From an uncultured Lachnospiraceae bacterium (GTDB taxonomy: Bacteria > Bacillota_A > Clostridia > Lachnospirales > Lachnospiraceae): a stretch of DNA of 15,452 bases. Positions 1 to 7,842 of the stretch are shown here, piece after piece; the stretch's first letter is position 1; the number at the start of each line of letters is the position of its first letter. The DNA lies in assembly GCA_946613735.1 (NCBI GenBank), contig CAMOFS010000006.1, positions 1 to 15,452 of the forward strand, in the 5' to 3' direction. The notes under the pieces were generated by a model. The model saw nothing but the letters and a program-made list of their open reading frames with translations. It did not search any database and was not told the origin of the DNA. The position numbers and the translations under genes are program-made.

Positions 1-2058
1 AACCGACTTGCCCTGCCACTGGCCTATAAATGCTCTGAGGTGATCCTTGTAATCCTCAAAATCACCACAGGCCAAAAGGCCCTCATCCGCATTTATCACG
101 GAGGGATCCAGAGCCTGGTCCGGATCATCTGTCTCTATAAGATCATCCTGAGGCTTTATGGGCTTTTTTTCAACCCTTAGGAACCTGCGTACCGTCTCCT
201 TTAGCTTGTCAGCCTCAATGGGCTTGGGCAAATACGCGTCAAAGCCAATATCCATGTATTTTTTCTCCGAACCCGACAGGGCGTCGGCAGTCAGCACAAC
301 GCAGGGTGTATCATGGTTTTTCGCACGCTCATCTCCACGGATGGTCTTAAATACCTCAGGTCCGTCCACAACCGGCATGAAGGCATCCAAGAGTATCAGG
401 TCAAACTTTTTGATCTTTAGGATGGCGAGCGCCTCCCGGCCTCCGCCGGCAGTAGTCACATGGACACCCGTATCCTTAAGGAAGCCCTCAACCACCTTGA
501 TGTTCATCTCATTGTCATCCACCACCAGCACCTTTTTGCCGGAACCGTCAAATGCAGTCACTGTATCATCAAGCCTGGTCTCGATCTCCCTGTTGCTGAC
601 GTCCCTGATGGTATCACCCTTGATGTATTTCTGGGGTATGGTGATATAGGTCATGGTACCCATGCCGTAGTTGCTCTGGACACTTATGGTGCCCCCCATT
701 TTTTCAACAAAGCTCTTTACGATAGAAAGCCCTATACCGGTACCTTCCACGCCTCTGGCCTTGTCCTCGTTGACCCTCTTATAGGTCTCAAAGAGGTTTT
801 TAATGTCCTCTTCCTTGATACCTATACCGGTATCGGTGATCTGTATCATCAGCTGCACCCGGTCGCCATCAGATACCTCGCCCCTGACGCAGAGGACTAC
901 AACTCCCCGCATGGTATACTTGACGGAATTATTAAGTACATTGACAAGGATCTGGCGTATGCGCACAGAATCGCCCACCAAAAGATCGGGCAGACCCTGA
1001 TCTACATCGGCGATATAAGTAAGCCCCTTGTCCTTGACTCGTGAGCCTATAATGATCTCCACATCGGCCAGCATATCCGAAAGGTGATACTCCGCTTCCA
1101 CGAAGTCTATGTTGCCGGTCTCTATCTTGGAGATATCTAAAACCTGGTTGATAATGGTAAGGAGTGCATCCCCGGCCTGCCTCATATCCCTGGCATGGTC
1201 TATGGTGGCGAAATCATGGGACTCCTTAAGGATCATCTCGTTAAGTCCCATGAAGGCATTAAGAGGTGTGCGGATCTCATGGGACATATTTGCCAAAAAG
1301 GTACTTTTTGCCTCATTGGCCGCCAATGCCTCCTCCCGCGCTTTTTCCAGGGAAGCCGTCATCTCCATAAGCTGCGCATAGTCCTCAGTCTCTATGCTAA
1401 GGTAGATAACGAAAAGCACCAAAGATGACATAAGCCCGCTAAGCGTAAAGATATTACCCAAAAGGGGCTGGGCCACCATACCCAGTACCATGAGCAAGCC
1501 CGCAACATACATGGTCATGCGGGATCTTGGCCGCAGGTTCTTTAGGTTAGTGATGAAAAACACCAGACCACAGGTATATCCAAACAGTGGCATACCTATT
1601 CCGATGGGCCAGTACAGCGGGCCATGCAAAAACCTGTGCTCCGTAAAGCTATACAGGGAAATGCTCCCATCCCACATATTTTTTACTATGAAAAAGAAAT
1701 ATACCAGTATAAAAAGATATTCAAAGACCTTAAAGCCCCGCTTCACCTTTTTACCAAAGACAAGGCTAAGATAGGTGATAAGCCCAAAGCCATAAAGCAT
1801 TACAAAAAGATAGGAGGCTATATTGACTGTGTTAAGGCTGTAGTAAGCCATTGTCGTAGGCCTCAGATCTCCCATCCAGGCGCGGGTCACCTCAGTATAG
1901 ATGATGATCATACTAAAGGCCGTAAGACGACGAAAGGCCCTGGTCTCCAGGGTCTTGCGCTTGGTCTGCCTGGCAGAAAAGATAATAAGTATGATGTTAA
2001 AAAGAATAGCAGAGGCCTCAATATGGGCCTCCGGGTGTCTTAAAAGTACATCAACCAT
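1..2058 (-). CDS. Membrane hybrid sensor histidine kinase with receiver domain (partial, continues past left edge)
   Basis: The reading frame is open from the ATG at 2058 to base 1, giving 686 residues in the window. Residues 1-225 contain several hydrophobic stretches (about 15-28, 47-57, 78-101, 111-126, 150-172, 182-222), suggesting six or seven membrane helices. A short linker (about 225-250) leads to a HisKA H-box with SHEIRTPLN and phospho-acceptor H260. The ATPase domain shows an N-box (NVLNNSVKYT), a DTGIGI box and GTGIGLSI. A receiver domain follows, with VVDDNEMN and phospho-acceptor D558 in LLDAFMP. The last visible residues (INADEGLLACGDFEDYK...) resemble the start of an HPt domain, so a full phosphorelay kinase is likely. 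It probably autophosphorylates and passes phosphate internally; the signal is unknown. It is the last visible gene of a chemoreceptor-cyclase-kinase operon and starts 3 bases after the cyclase stop, which suggests translational coupling. Confidence 0.9.
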   Translation of the reverse strand, partial: MVDVLLRHPEAHIEASAILFNIILIIFSARQTKRKTLETRAFRRLTAFSMIIIYTEVTRAWMGDLRPTTMAYYSLNTVNIASYLFVMLYGFGLITYLSLVFGKKVKRGFKVFEYLFILVYFFFIVKNMWDGSISLYSFTEHRFLHGPLYWPIGIGMPLFGYTCGLVFFITNLKNLRPRSRMTMYVAGLLMVLGMVAQPLLGNIFTLSGLMSSLVLFVIYLSIETEDYAQLMEMTASLEKAREEALAANEAKSTFLANMSHEIRTPLNAFMGLNEMILKESHDFATIDHARDMRQAGDALLTIINQVLDISKIETGNIDFVEAEYHLSDMLADVEIIIGSRVKDKGLTYIADVDQGLPDLLVGDSVRIRQILVNVLNNSVKYTMRGVVVLCVRGEVSDGDRVQLMIQITDTGIGIKEEDIKNLFETYKRVNEDKARGVEGTGIGLSIVKSFVEKMGGTISVQSNYGMGTMTYITIPQKYIKGDTIRDVSNREIETRLDDTVTAFDGSGKKVLVVDDNEMNIKVVEGFLKDTGVHVTTAGGGREALAILKIKKFDLILLDAFMPVVDGPEVFKTIRGDERAKNHDTPCVVLTADALSGSEKKYMDIGFDAYLPKPIEADKLKETVRRFLRVEKKPIKPQDDLIETDDPDQALDPSVINADEGLLACGDFEDYKDHLRAFIGQWQGKSV

Positions 2059-2061
2059 AGA

Positions 2062-3183
2062 TCAATCAATACCCTCTGACTCTATTTCATAGAACCCGAA
2101 AGAATCCTTACCCTTTTTCTTGACTTTGTACAGCGCCTGATCAGCCCTCTGGAACATGGTCTCATAGGGTACCTCCATTCCCTCAGGCTTTTCATAGGCA
2201 CCTATACTGGTGGTCACCACTATGTCCGGGCTGCCGGTAACTATACCGTGCATGCCGTCCCTGACACGGTCAAGGCAAGCCTCAACATCCGCGCGTTTGA
2301 CCTCTTTTTTGAAAAACATCATGAACTCGTCTCCACCCATGCGGCCAACGATAGCCTGATCTCCACCAACGTTGCGAAGAATGGTCGCCACACTTTTTAA
2401 AACATGGTCACCGGCAGGATGTCCTAAAGTATCATTAACATTTTTAAAGTTGTCCACATCCACTATGCAGAGTGTGCACCTCTCCTTGGAATACTTTTTA
2501 TTGTACTTAAGGAGCTTTTCCTCTACAGCACCGCGGTTGTATATCTGTGTCAGCACATCCTTTCTTGCCATCTCCTTGACCAGCTCTCCCTGGAGATAGG
2601 TGCTGTTGCGGAATTGATAGACCAGGTAGGAAAGATATATCCCCATGAACATGCCCAAAAGCGCCGCAAAAAGATTGATGGAGAATATCTCCTCGGACTT
2701 AAAAATATAAGAGGCCACGATCAGAGCCACAGACTCGATCACCGTGGAAAAGACCGAGGTATACCAGGAGAAAGTAAATGATGGTATAAAGCCTATCATG
2801 ATTGGCGCAAAATATATGGCACTCTGAGGCATCCAGGGCGGAGCCACCGATATCAGGACCACAAAAGACATCACATACAGCTGGAAGATCAGACAGGTAG
2901 CCTGCACCTCCTTGAAGCTGCGCTCCTTGTTGCGGTGTCTTAAAAATATATAAGCAACAACACATACCTGGACAATAAGCGCATCACGATATATGAAAGT
3001 GATCCCCCAGTGTGAAAACTTCAGGGGAATGATGATATTGTATGCAATAAGTATAGCTGTGTACAGTATCCCTACCGTACACAGCACTCCCTGGTTACGT
3101 TTTGCGATTGACTCAGACTCTGCCTCCAGATAATCCTTGGATATGCTGTTAAGCTGAGCCACTTCCTTGAAAACACTGTCCAT
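2062..3183 (-). CDS. Membrane-bound GGDEF diguanylate cyclase
   Basis: The 373-residue protein would make cyclic di-GMP from two GTP. Residues about 33-190 are hydrophobic with about six membrane helices, an uncharacterised MASE-like sensor. The C-terminal GGDEF domain starts near residue 205 (ARKDVLTQIYNR), has the metal-site segment VDVDNFKNVNDTLGHPAGD (first Asp about 242) and an intact signature GRMGGDEF with GGDEF at 283-287, so it should be catalytically active. The inhibitory I-site RxxD normally found five residues before GGDEF is absent (GDQA in its place). The start is supported by GGGGAG about 5 bases upstream of the ATG. It lies 46 bases downstream of the chemoreceptor with no convincing terminator between, and its TGA stop lies in the same frame as, and one codon before, the kinase start. 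Confidence 0.93.
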   Translation of the reverse strand: MDSVFKEVAQLNSISKDYLEAESESIAKRNQGVLCTVGILYTAILIAYNIIIPLKFSHWGITFIYRDALIVQVCVVAYIFLRHRNKERSFKEVQATCLIFQLYVMSFVVLISVAPPWMPQSAIYFAPIMIGFIPSFTFSWYTSVFSTVIESVALIVASYIFKSEEIFSINLFAALLGMFMGIYLSYLVYQFRNSTYLQGELVKEMARKDVLTQIYNRGAVEEKLLKYNKKYSKERCTLCIVDVDNFKNVNDTLGHPAGDHVLKSVATILRNVGGDQAIVGRMGGDEFMMFFKKEVKRADVEACLDRVRDGMHGIVTGSPDIVVTTSIGAYEKPEGMEVPYETMFQRADQALYKVKKKGKDSFGFYEIESEGID

Positions 3184-3229
3184 GGCCGCTCCCCATGCGG
3201 TGACTGACTATACCGAACTCTCCGGTCTT

Positions 3230-4987
3230 TTATTCCTGCTCTATCGCTTCTGTGGAGATCTCGGATGCATCTACCTTGAACTCCTTGATTATGCGATCGA
3301 GATCATTGGCTGACTGGCTGACATTGTTGCCGTTTTCTGCCAGTATCTCAACACTGGTGTTAACGGTATCTGTGGTGGCATTGAGCTCCTGGGCCGTTGC
3401 GGCATTCTCTTCTGAGATAGCCGACAGATTCTCGATAAGCCCGGATATATTGGCAACACCATCGCTTAAGTTCTGGTTGGCCGCGTGAAGCTCGTCCACG
3501 GTAGAGTTAATGTTCTGGATGCCGTTGGCAATATCGGCAAAGCTGTTGCTGGTCTCCTCCACAGCCTCCTTCTGTCGGCTGACATATTCACGCACATTCT
3601 CACTCTGTTTGGCCGCATTGTCTGTATTATGCTGAAGGTCAGCTAACATCTCATTGATGATATTGACTGAATTGGCCGACTGCTCTGACAGATCCCTGAT
3701 CTCGTCTGCCACAACTGCGAAGCCCTTGCCTGCCTCTCCCGCACGGGCTGCCTCGATAGAAGCATTGAGCGAAAGCAGGTTGGTCTGGCTGGCAATGGAT
3801 GAGATAAGATCCGAAGCCTCGGAGATCTTTTTGGTAGACTCCTCAATACCGTCAATAACCTCAAATATCTCCTCAAAAGCCGTAACACTCTGGTCTGTAA
3901 TGGTCTTAAGGCCTTCCACTCTCTGGAGTCCCTCATCCGTAACCTGTCGGATCTGAGCGGAAACCTCCGCAAGAGTATTGGCATTAGAGGAGTTCCTTTG
4001 CATCATCTCGTCCACGGTGGACATATGGCTGGCAATGTCCGCAATATCCGTAGCCTGTGATGTGGCTGTGTTGGCCAGCTCTGATGCAGCGCTGTTGATA
4101 TGGGCGATGGAACCTGAAGTCTCCGAAGTGCTATGCCCCATCTGGGTGGAGGACTCAGCAAGTGCCATGGATGATCCCTGGAGCATGGATATCATCTCCA
4201 AAAGGTGACCCTGAACATCCCTTGCCGCACGGTTAAGTGTGCAGATCTCATCTGTACCCTCCAGAGGCTTGATGGTGTCTGTAAGGTCGTTTTGGGCAAT
4301 AGACTCGATCTTGCCGGTAACATAGGCAAGATTGGTTCTTATATATCGGATAATATAGATGGCAAATACCACCACAACAAGAAGGATCACTATGATGATC
4401 GCAATGATGGAAATAAGTTTGGTATGGATCTCAGACTGCAGCTGTCCCTTTTCATAGGAGGCATAACTCTCAACCACCTCACCCATAGCGTCAATGGGCT
4501 CACGGACCATAACAAAATAGGTATCGGCCTGCTTGTACTTGTTGGTGGTAAGCCCCTGGGGATTGGCCAGATCCTGCCACGCCTTAAAGTTGGACTCGAA
4601 CTTCTCTATGGAAGAATTGATATCATTACCATCCGAGGAATACTTGCCGAGGTCGGGATACTTTTCAACTATCGCCTTGATGCTCTGGACTCCGTCATAG
4701 GTCTGCTGTGCATTCTCCGCAAAGCCATCAGTATAATCTGCAGAAGGCTCATTGCCGGACATGATCTCACCAAAGGCCTGCTCCTGGGCCAGTCTTGCCT
4801 GATACAGGTCACGGTCTGCCGTGATCACAAGATCCGTAACATTGAAAAGCTGCTCATAATAAATCTTTTCGGACTCTTCCATGGCATCGTTGACCTCAGA
4901 CGCCAAAAGCAGCATTCCTATGATAGCAGCAATCAGCATGGGCATTGCTGCCAGCATAAGCTTAACGCGGATAGATAAATTCTTCAT
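3230..4987 (-). CDS. Methyl-accepting chemotaxis protein
   Basis: This is a 585-residue transmembrane chemoreceptor that would control CheA/CheW at the membrane. I chose the ATG at 4987 because GGAGGG lies 5 bases before it; an in-frame ATG 21 bases upstream would place that site inside the gene. TM1 spans about residues 9-29. A helical extracytoplasmic domain of about 160 residues follows (30-190), compatible with a four-helix-bundle sensor. TM2 (about 191-213) is followed by HAMP (about 214-265). The cytoplasmic signalling domain has the conserved hairpin tip [19 protein letters not shown] at about residues 411-429. No C-terminal receptor-tether pentapeptide was seen. The ligand cannot be predicted. 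It is the first gene of an operon with a diguanylate cyclase and hybrid kinase. Confidence 0.95.
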   Translation of the reverse strand: MKNLSIRVKLMLAAMPMLIAAIIGMLLLASEVNDAMEESEKIYYEQLFNVTDLVITADRDLYQARLAQEQAFGEIMSGNEPSADYTDGFAENAQQTYDGVQSIKAIVEKYPDLGKYSSDGNDINSSIEKFESNFKAWQDLANPQGLTTNKYKQADTYFVMVREPIDAMGEVVESYASYEKGQLQSEIHTKLISIIAIIIVILLVVVVFAIYIIRYIRTNLAYVTGKIESIAQNDLTDTIKPLEGTDEICTLNRAARDVQGHLLEMISMLQGSSMALAESSTQMGHSTSETSGSIAHINSAASELANTATSQATDIADIASHMSTVDEMMQRNSSNANTLAEVSAQIRQVTDEGLQRVEGLKTITDQSVTAFEEIFEVIDGIEESTKKISEASDLISSIASQTNLLSLNASIEAARAGEAGKGFAVVADEIRDLSEQSANSVNIINEMLADLQHNTDNAAKQSENVREYVSRQKEAVEETSNSFADIANGIQNINSTVDELHAANQNLSDGVANISGLIENLSAISEENAATAQELNATTDTVNTSVEILAENGNNVSQSANDLDRIIKEFKVDASEISTEAIEQE

Positions 4988-4992
4988 GTTAA

Positions 4993-4998
4993 CCCTCC
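4993..4998 (-). promoter_or_regulatory. Ribosome binding site fixing the chemoreceptor start
   Basis: The minus strand reads GGAGGG, 5 bases before the ATG at 4987. This favours that ATG over the in-frame one at 5008. Confidence 0.85.
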
Positions 4999-5032
4999 AT
5001 TCCCTCAAAAACCTGCGTCTGTTTTAGTAAAG

Positions 5033-5092
5033 AATTCTGATATTATCAAAGAAAACGCATAATAATTATAATACAACGCAAATTACTTTGCC
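5033..5092 (-). promoter_or_regulatory. Candidate promoter region of the chemoreceptor operon
   Basis: The stretch between the glycosyltransferase stop (5104) and the chemoreceptor is very AT-rich and contains TATAAT on the minus strand (plus 5065-5070). The hexamer 17 bases upstream is TGGCAA, a poor -35. A second box, TTTGATAA (around 5046-5053), recalls the -10 of motility sigma factors but lacks a good TAAA at the right distance. The gene order makes a promoter likely here; the exact element is not resolved. Confidence 0.3.
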
Positions 5093-5103
5093 ATTAAAAA
5101 TCT

Positions 5104-6123
5104 TTAATTGAAGCCCATGATCCTCTGGGAGACCTTGTATGCCTTGACGGACAGATACCGTCCCAGCCGCCCCGGAAGGTTCATGGATCCCCCCATAACA
5201 CCGTACCTAAGATGCCTGTAGGTACGCCTGTCCTTATCTTTTATATATTTCCACAGTTTTTTTACCTTGGCCAGATTCACCGGATCGCGGCTTACATATC
5301 CGATGGCCGATGATACAACAGTGATGGTCTCGAGATAAGAAAGCATGTACTTTCTTAGATGATCATCGATGTCCATCTCATACAGATTGTAAGCATCGAT
5401 CATGAGGTAATTGACCTTGAGCTGTTGGTCTATGCGGGAGATCATGATCTGCTCCGTGACCGACTGCCCCTCTCGCCCGATAAAATACCTGTAAAAGTCC
5501 ACATCCAGATAATAAAGTGTCTTAACGTAAGGCAAAGGAATGTATACGAAAAGATTGTCCACATAAAAGGTGTGTTCCGGCAACACCAGCCCACACTCGC
5601 GCAGCATCTGCGTCCTGTAGGTAACCGAGTGCATGAGTATGGAAAAGCCTCTGATATTGTGCTTCATGCCATCCCATCCGATGACCTCTCCCTTGGGGAA
5701 AAGCGGGCCGTAGAACATCCTGCGATGCTGATCCGTGGAGATCTTTTCATATACGTAATTAGTCAACAGCATGTCAACCGGAGTGCCTGCATCCACAAGC
5801 CGGTGAAGGGTATCCAAAACCTGCCTGTATGCATCGGGATCCACCCAGTCGTCCGAATCCACCACCTTGTAATACATACCACTGGCAGCGGCAAGCCCCG
5901 CATTGACTGCGGAGCCGTGACCGCCGTTTTCCTTGTGGATAACCTTTACTATGTCAGGATAATGTCTGGCATAGGAATCGGCAATATCTCCGGTATTGTC
6001 CATAGAGCCATCATCCACGATGATGATCTCAACGTCATCTCCACCGGGGAGCAATGACTCTATGCACTTTCCCATATATGCAAATGAATTGTAGCATGGT
6101 ATTGCAAAGCTTATAAGCTTCAT
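5104..6123 (-). CDS. Family 2 glycosyltransferase (GT-A fold)
   Basis: The 339-residue protein begins with the classic GT2 N-terminus: ISFAIPCYNS, then EIIIVDDGSMDNT with the nucleotide-sugar-binding Asp pair at 37-38, and VVDSDDW (89-93) as the metal-binding DxD-like motif. It would transfer a sugar from a nucleotide donor in the cytoplasm, probably to a cell-envelope or exopolysaccharide acceptor. The C-terminal third is basic (KKLWKYIKDKDRRTYRHLRY) with no membrane helix seen. The SD GAGGAC lies 5-6 bases before the ATG and abuts the crotonase stop 11 bases upstream, so the two genes are probably co-transcribed. No linked polysaccharide genes are in the window, so donor and acceptor remain unknown. 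Confidence 0.92.
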   Translation of the reverse strand: MKLISFAIPCYNSFAYMGKCIESLLPGGDDVEIIIVDDGSMDNTGDIADSYARHYPDIVKVIHKENGGHGSAVNAGLAAASGMYYKVVDSDDWVDPDAYRQVLDTLHRLVDAGTPVDMLLTNYVYEKISTDQHRRMFYGPLFPKGEVIGWDGMKHNIRGFSILMHSVTYRTQMLRECGLVLPEHTFYVDNLFVYIPLPYVKTLYYLDVDFYRYFIGREGQSVTEQIMISRIDQQLKVNYLMIDAYNLYEMDIDDHLRKYMLSYLETITVVSSAIGYVSRDPVNLAKVKKLWKYIKDKDRRTYRHLRYGVMGGSMNLPGRLGRYLSVKAYKVSQRIMGFN

Positions 6124-6134
6124 AAAATGTCCTC

Positions 6135-6938
6135 TTAGAAATCAGTAAGTTCTGCTGCACGCTTCTCTAAGAATGCGCCCATGCCTTCCTTTTTGTCGTG
6201 TGTGTCATTGACCACTCCGAAGAGATTAGCCTCCATCTCAACTGCGTTATGGATGTCCATATCATAACCGTTGTTGATGGCAGCCTTAGCAACTGCGTTG
6301 GCATAGCTTCCCTTTGAAATGATCTTCTTAGCCATAGCCTCACAGGTAGGATAAAGCTCCTCAGTGGAAACAACCTTGTTGACAAGACCGATGCGGTATG
6401 CCTCCTCTGCGTTGATGTTATCGCAGGTAAAGATCATCTCCTTGGCACGGCCCATACCTACAAGACGCGCAAGTCTCTGTGTGCCGCCGAAGCCGGGAAT
6501 GATGCCCAGGCCTGTCTCAGGCTGTCCGAAAATGGCATTATCAGAAGCGATCCTGATATCACATGCCATGGCGATCTCGCAGCCACCGCCCAATGCAAAG
6601 CCGTTAACTGCAGCGATGGTTACCTGTCTCATCTCCATAAGCTTGAAGAAAGGCTTGCTTGCCTTGATGCCGAAAGCCCTTGCCTCGGGTGCAGTAAAGT
6701 TGACCATCTCGGAGATGTCAGCCCCTGCCACGAAAGACTTGTAGGGATTATCCTTTTTGTCGGGACCGCCTGTAAGGATGACTACCTTGACGTCATCTCT
6801 TGCCTCAATCTCATCCAGAGCCACTGTAAGCTCCTCAAGTGTCTCGGAATTGAGCGCGTTAAGCGCTGCGGGACGTGAGATGGTAAGTCTTGCGATCTCG
6901 TCTGCTACCTCAAGCTTAAGATTCTTGAAATCTGCCAT
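6135..6938 (-). CDS. crt: Crotonase: 3-hydroxybutyryl-CoA dehydratase / enoyl-CoA hydratase
   Basis: At 267 residues this is a normal-length crotonase. It would hydrate crotonyl-CoA or dehydrate 3-hydroxybutyryl-CoA, in clostridia a step of the butyrate pathway. Visible family features are SRPAALNALN near the N-terminus, the oxyanion-hole segment FVAGADISEM (69-78), NGFALGGGCEIAMACDIRIAS with catalytic E121, and FGQPETGLGIIPGFGGTQRL with catalytic E141. The 20-residue spacing of the two glutamates is that of the family. The sequence is close to what I recall of Clostridium Crt. A perfect SD (AAGGAGGG) lies 6 bases before the ATG. The usual thl, hbd and bcd-etf partners are not adjacent; instead a glycosyltransferase follows. 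It has its own promoter and sits behind a terminator. Confidence 0.93.
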   Translation of the reverse strand: MADFKNLKLEVADEIARLTISRPAALNALNSETLEELTVALDEIEARDDVKVVILTGGPDKKDNPYKSFVAGADISEMVNFTAPEARAFGIKASKPFFKLMEMRQVTIAAVNGFALGGGCEIAMACDIRIASDNAIFGQPETGLGIIPGFGGTQRLARLVGMGRAKEMIFTCDNINAEEAYRIGLVNKVVSTEELYPTCEAMAKKIISKGSYANAVAKAAINNGYDMDIHNAVEMEANLFGVVNDTHDKKEGMGAFLEKRAAELTDF

Positions 6939-6959
6939 TTTAAACCCTCCTTATTGGTA

Positions 6960-7006
6960 TATCATTTGGAGCCCCCTTGGCTCCCTCTAAACTAATCTAA
7001 ATGATA
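6960..7006 (-). repeat. Nested inverted repeats upstream of the crotonase
   Basis: Outer arms TATCATTT (6960-6967) and AAATGATA (6999-7006) are perfect 8-bp complements. They enclose an inner hairpin GGAGCC/GGCTCC (6968-6973 and 6979-6984, 5-base loop). The outer right arm overlaps the proposed -10 box, so the outer pair may be an operator, while the inner hairpin would lie in the 5' leader close to the SD. No U-run follows, so it is not a terminator. Confidence 0.5.
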
Positions 7007-7029
7007 CTAAATATCAGGTAAAAAAGCAA
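7001..7029 (-). promoter_or_regulatory. Candidate sigma-A promoter of crotonase-glycosyltransferase
   Basis: On the minus strand, TTGCTT (plus 7024-7029) is followed after exactly 17 bases by TATCAT (plus 7001-7006). The -10 matches TATAAT at five of six positions; the -35 is weaker and lies within the U-tract region of the upstream terminator. Initiation would fall near 6994, giving a leader of about 55 bases with the GGAGCC hairpin. Confidence 0.5.
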
Positions 7030-7058
7030 CAGAAAAGAGGGCAGCCAATGCCGCCCTC
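7020..7058 (-). terminator. Rho-independent terminator after the DUF4867 gene
   Basis: On the minus strand, GAGGGCGGC-ATTG-GCTGCCCTC forms a 9-bp stem with one G-U pair and a 4-base loop. It is followed by TTTTCTGTTGCTTTTTT. It begins 12 bases after the DUF4867 stop codon and ends the sulfosugar operon. Confidence 0.9.
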
Positions 7059-7069
7059 CAAAGACCGTA

Positions 7070-7786
7070 TCAATAAGATAATTCTTTGTTTTCTCCTATA
7101 ATACCCGGATGGGCACCCTGCTTTATAAGAGGCTCTCTTTCGGGATGGGCGATGACCCATTTGTTCTTTTGGAGTAAAAGCTTTTTCTCCGGATCCTCTC
7201 CAACCATTTTCGCATCGCCGCAGTTACAGCCCTCGGGCCTCTTTTCCAGGGGAGTGTTGGTCCCACGCGGCAGTACGACTATTCCTCTGAAGCCTTCGTC
7301 TGTAACCTTGAGGGGGCTTAAGTGGAGCGTGGTCTCATACATCTCAATAGCACATCCCTCCGGCACAAAGAAAACCTTTGCATCCCGGTTGTCGTAGGTG
7401 TTGTCGGATATCTCCCAGACATGTCCCAGCACCAGCATAAAATCACAACAGGCTACGTTGATCTCACTTCCCTTGTGGTATTCAAAGCCGTTGTAGGTGG
7501 AGTTTTTGCCGTTACAGTAACCGATCTGTATGGGCATGCCGCCATAGACCACGTCTGTTAAATATTGGAAGACAGCCTGCTGCTCCAGCCTCTCATCCGA
7601 GGGAACATAGACATTGCCCTCTGCAGGGATGTCGGTATACTGTACCATATAACGGATGGCGTCGGAAAAATCAACGCCTTTAAGTATACGGCCGTAGCTT
7701 TTGAACTCCTCATCCTCCACGGAATAGATCTTTACATCATTTACTTCGTTGAGATGCTCTAATAATCTGTTTTGCTTAGCATTCAT
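7070..7786 (-). CDS. DUF4867 cupin-like protein in a sulfosugar operon
   Basis: This 238-residue protein matches my memory of the Bacillota-specific DUF4867 family; its biochemical role is unproven as far as I know. I chose the ATG at 7786 (TGGGGT 6-7 bases upstream) over an in-frame TTG at 7801. Its core looks like a double-stranded beta-helix: FEYHKGSE (H104, E108) resembles the first cupin metal motif, and VFFVPEGCAIEMYETTLHLSP (E151, H155) the second. A small Cys-rich segment, CNCGD, lies at 187-191. No signal peptide or membrane helix is seen, so it should be cytosolic. It follows the transaldolase and is separated from it by a terminator hairpin. Context suggests an accessory step on a sulfosugar, for example anomer interconversion or isomer repair; this is inference. 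Confidence 0.8.
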   Translation of the reverse strand: MNAKQNRLLEHLNEVNDVKIYSVEDEEFKSYGRILKGVDFSDAIRYMVQYTDIPAEGNVYVPSDERLEQQAVFQYLTDVVYGGMPIQIGYCNGKNSTYNGFEYHKGSEINVACCDFMLVLGHVWEISDNTYDNRDAKVFFVPEGCAIEMYETTLHLSPLKVTDEGFRGIVVLPRGTNTPLEKRPEGCNCGDAKMVGEDPEKKLLLQKNKWVIAHPEREPLIKQGAHPGIIGENKELSY

Positions 7787-7799
7787 ATCGTTACCCCAC

Positions 7800-7831
7800 A
7801 AAAAAAGAGGCAGAGGATAGTCCTCCGCCCC
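7800..7831 (-). terminator. Intra-operon terminator between transaldolase and DUF4867
   Basis: On the minus strand, GGCGGAGGA-CTA-TCCTCTGCC forms a 9-bp stem with one G-U pair, extendable by one or two pairs. It is followed by CTCTTTTTTT. It starts 12-14 bases after the transaldolase stop, and its U-run ends only 13 bases before the DUF4867 ATG at 7786. It probably reduces expression of DUF4867 relative to the upstream genes, by readthrough. Confidence 0.85.
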
Positions 7832-7842
7832 CCTGATAATTC

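Noticed and set aside
460..1044. Long plus-strand ORF (194 codons) opposite the histidine kinase
   Set aside because: It is a shadow of the kinase ATPase/receiver frame; the minus-strand frame has all family motifs and no SD serves the plus ORF.
4205..4978. Plus-strand ORF of 257 codons opposite the chemoreceptor
   Set aside because: Antisense to a well-conserved chemoreceptor, with no recognisable domain or SD.
5075..5092. Sigma-54-like TGGCA...TTGC before the chemoreceptor
   Set aside because: The GG-GC spacing is one base too long for a sigma-54 promoter and no activator site is seen.
5359..6057. Plus-strand ORF of 232 codons opposite the glycosyltransferase
   Set aside because: Antisense shadow; the minus strand carries clear GT2 motifs.
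6968..6984. GGAGCC hairpin as a terminator
   Set aside because: It is followed by AAATGATATA, not a U-run, and lies directly before the crotonase SD.
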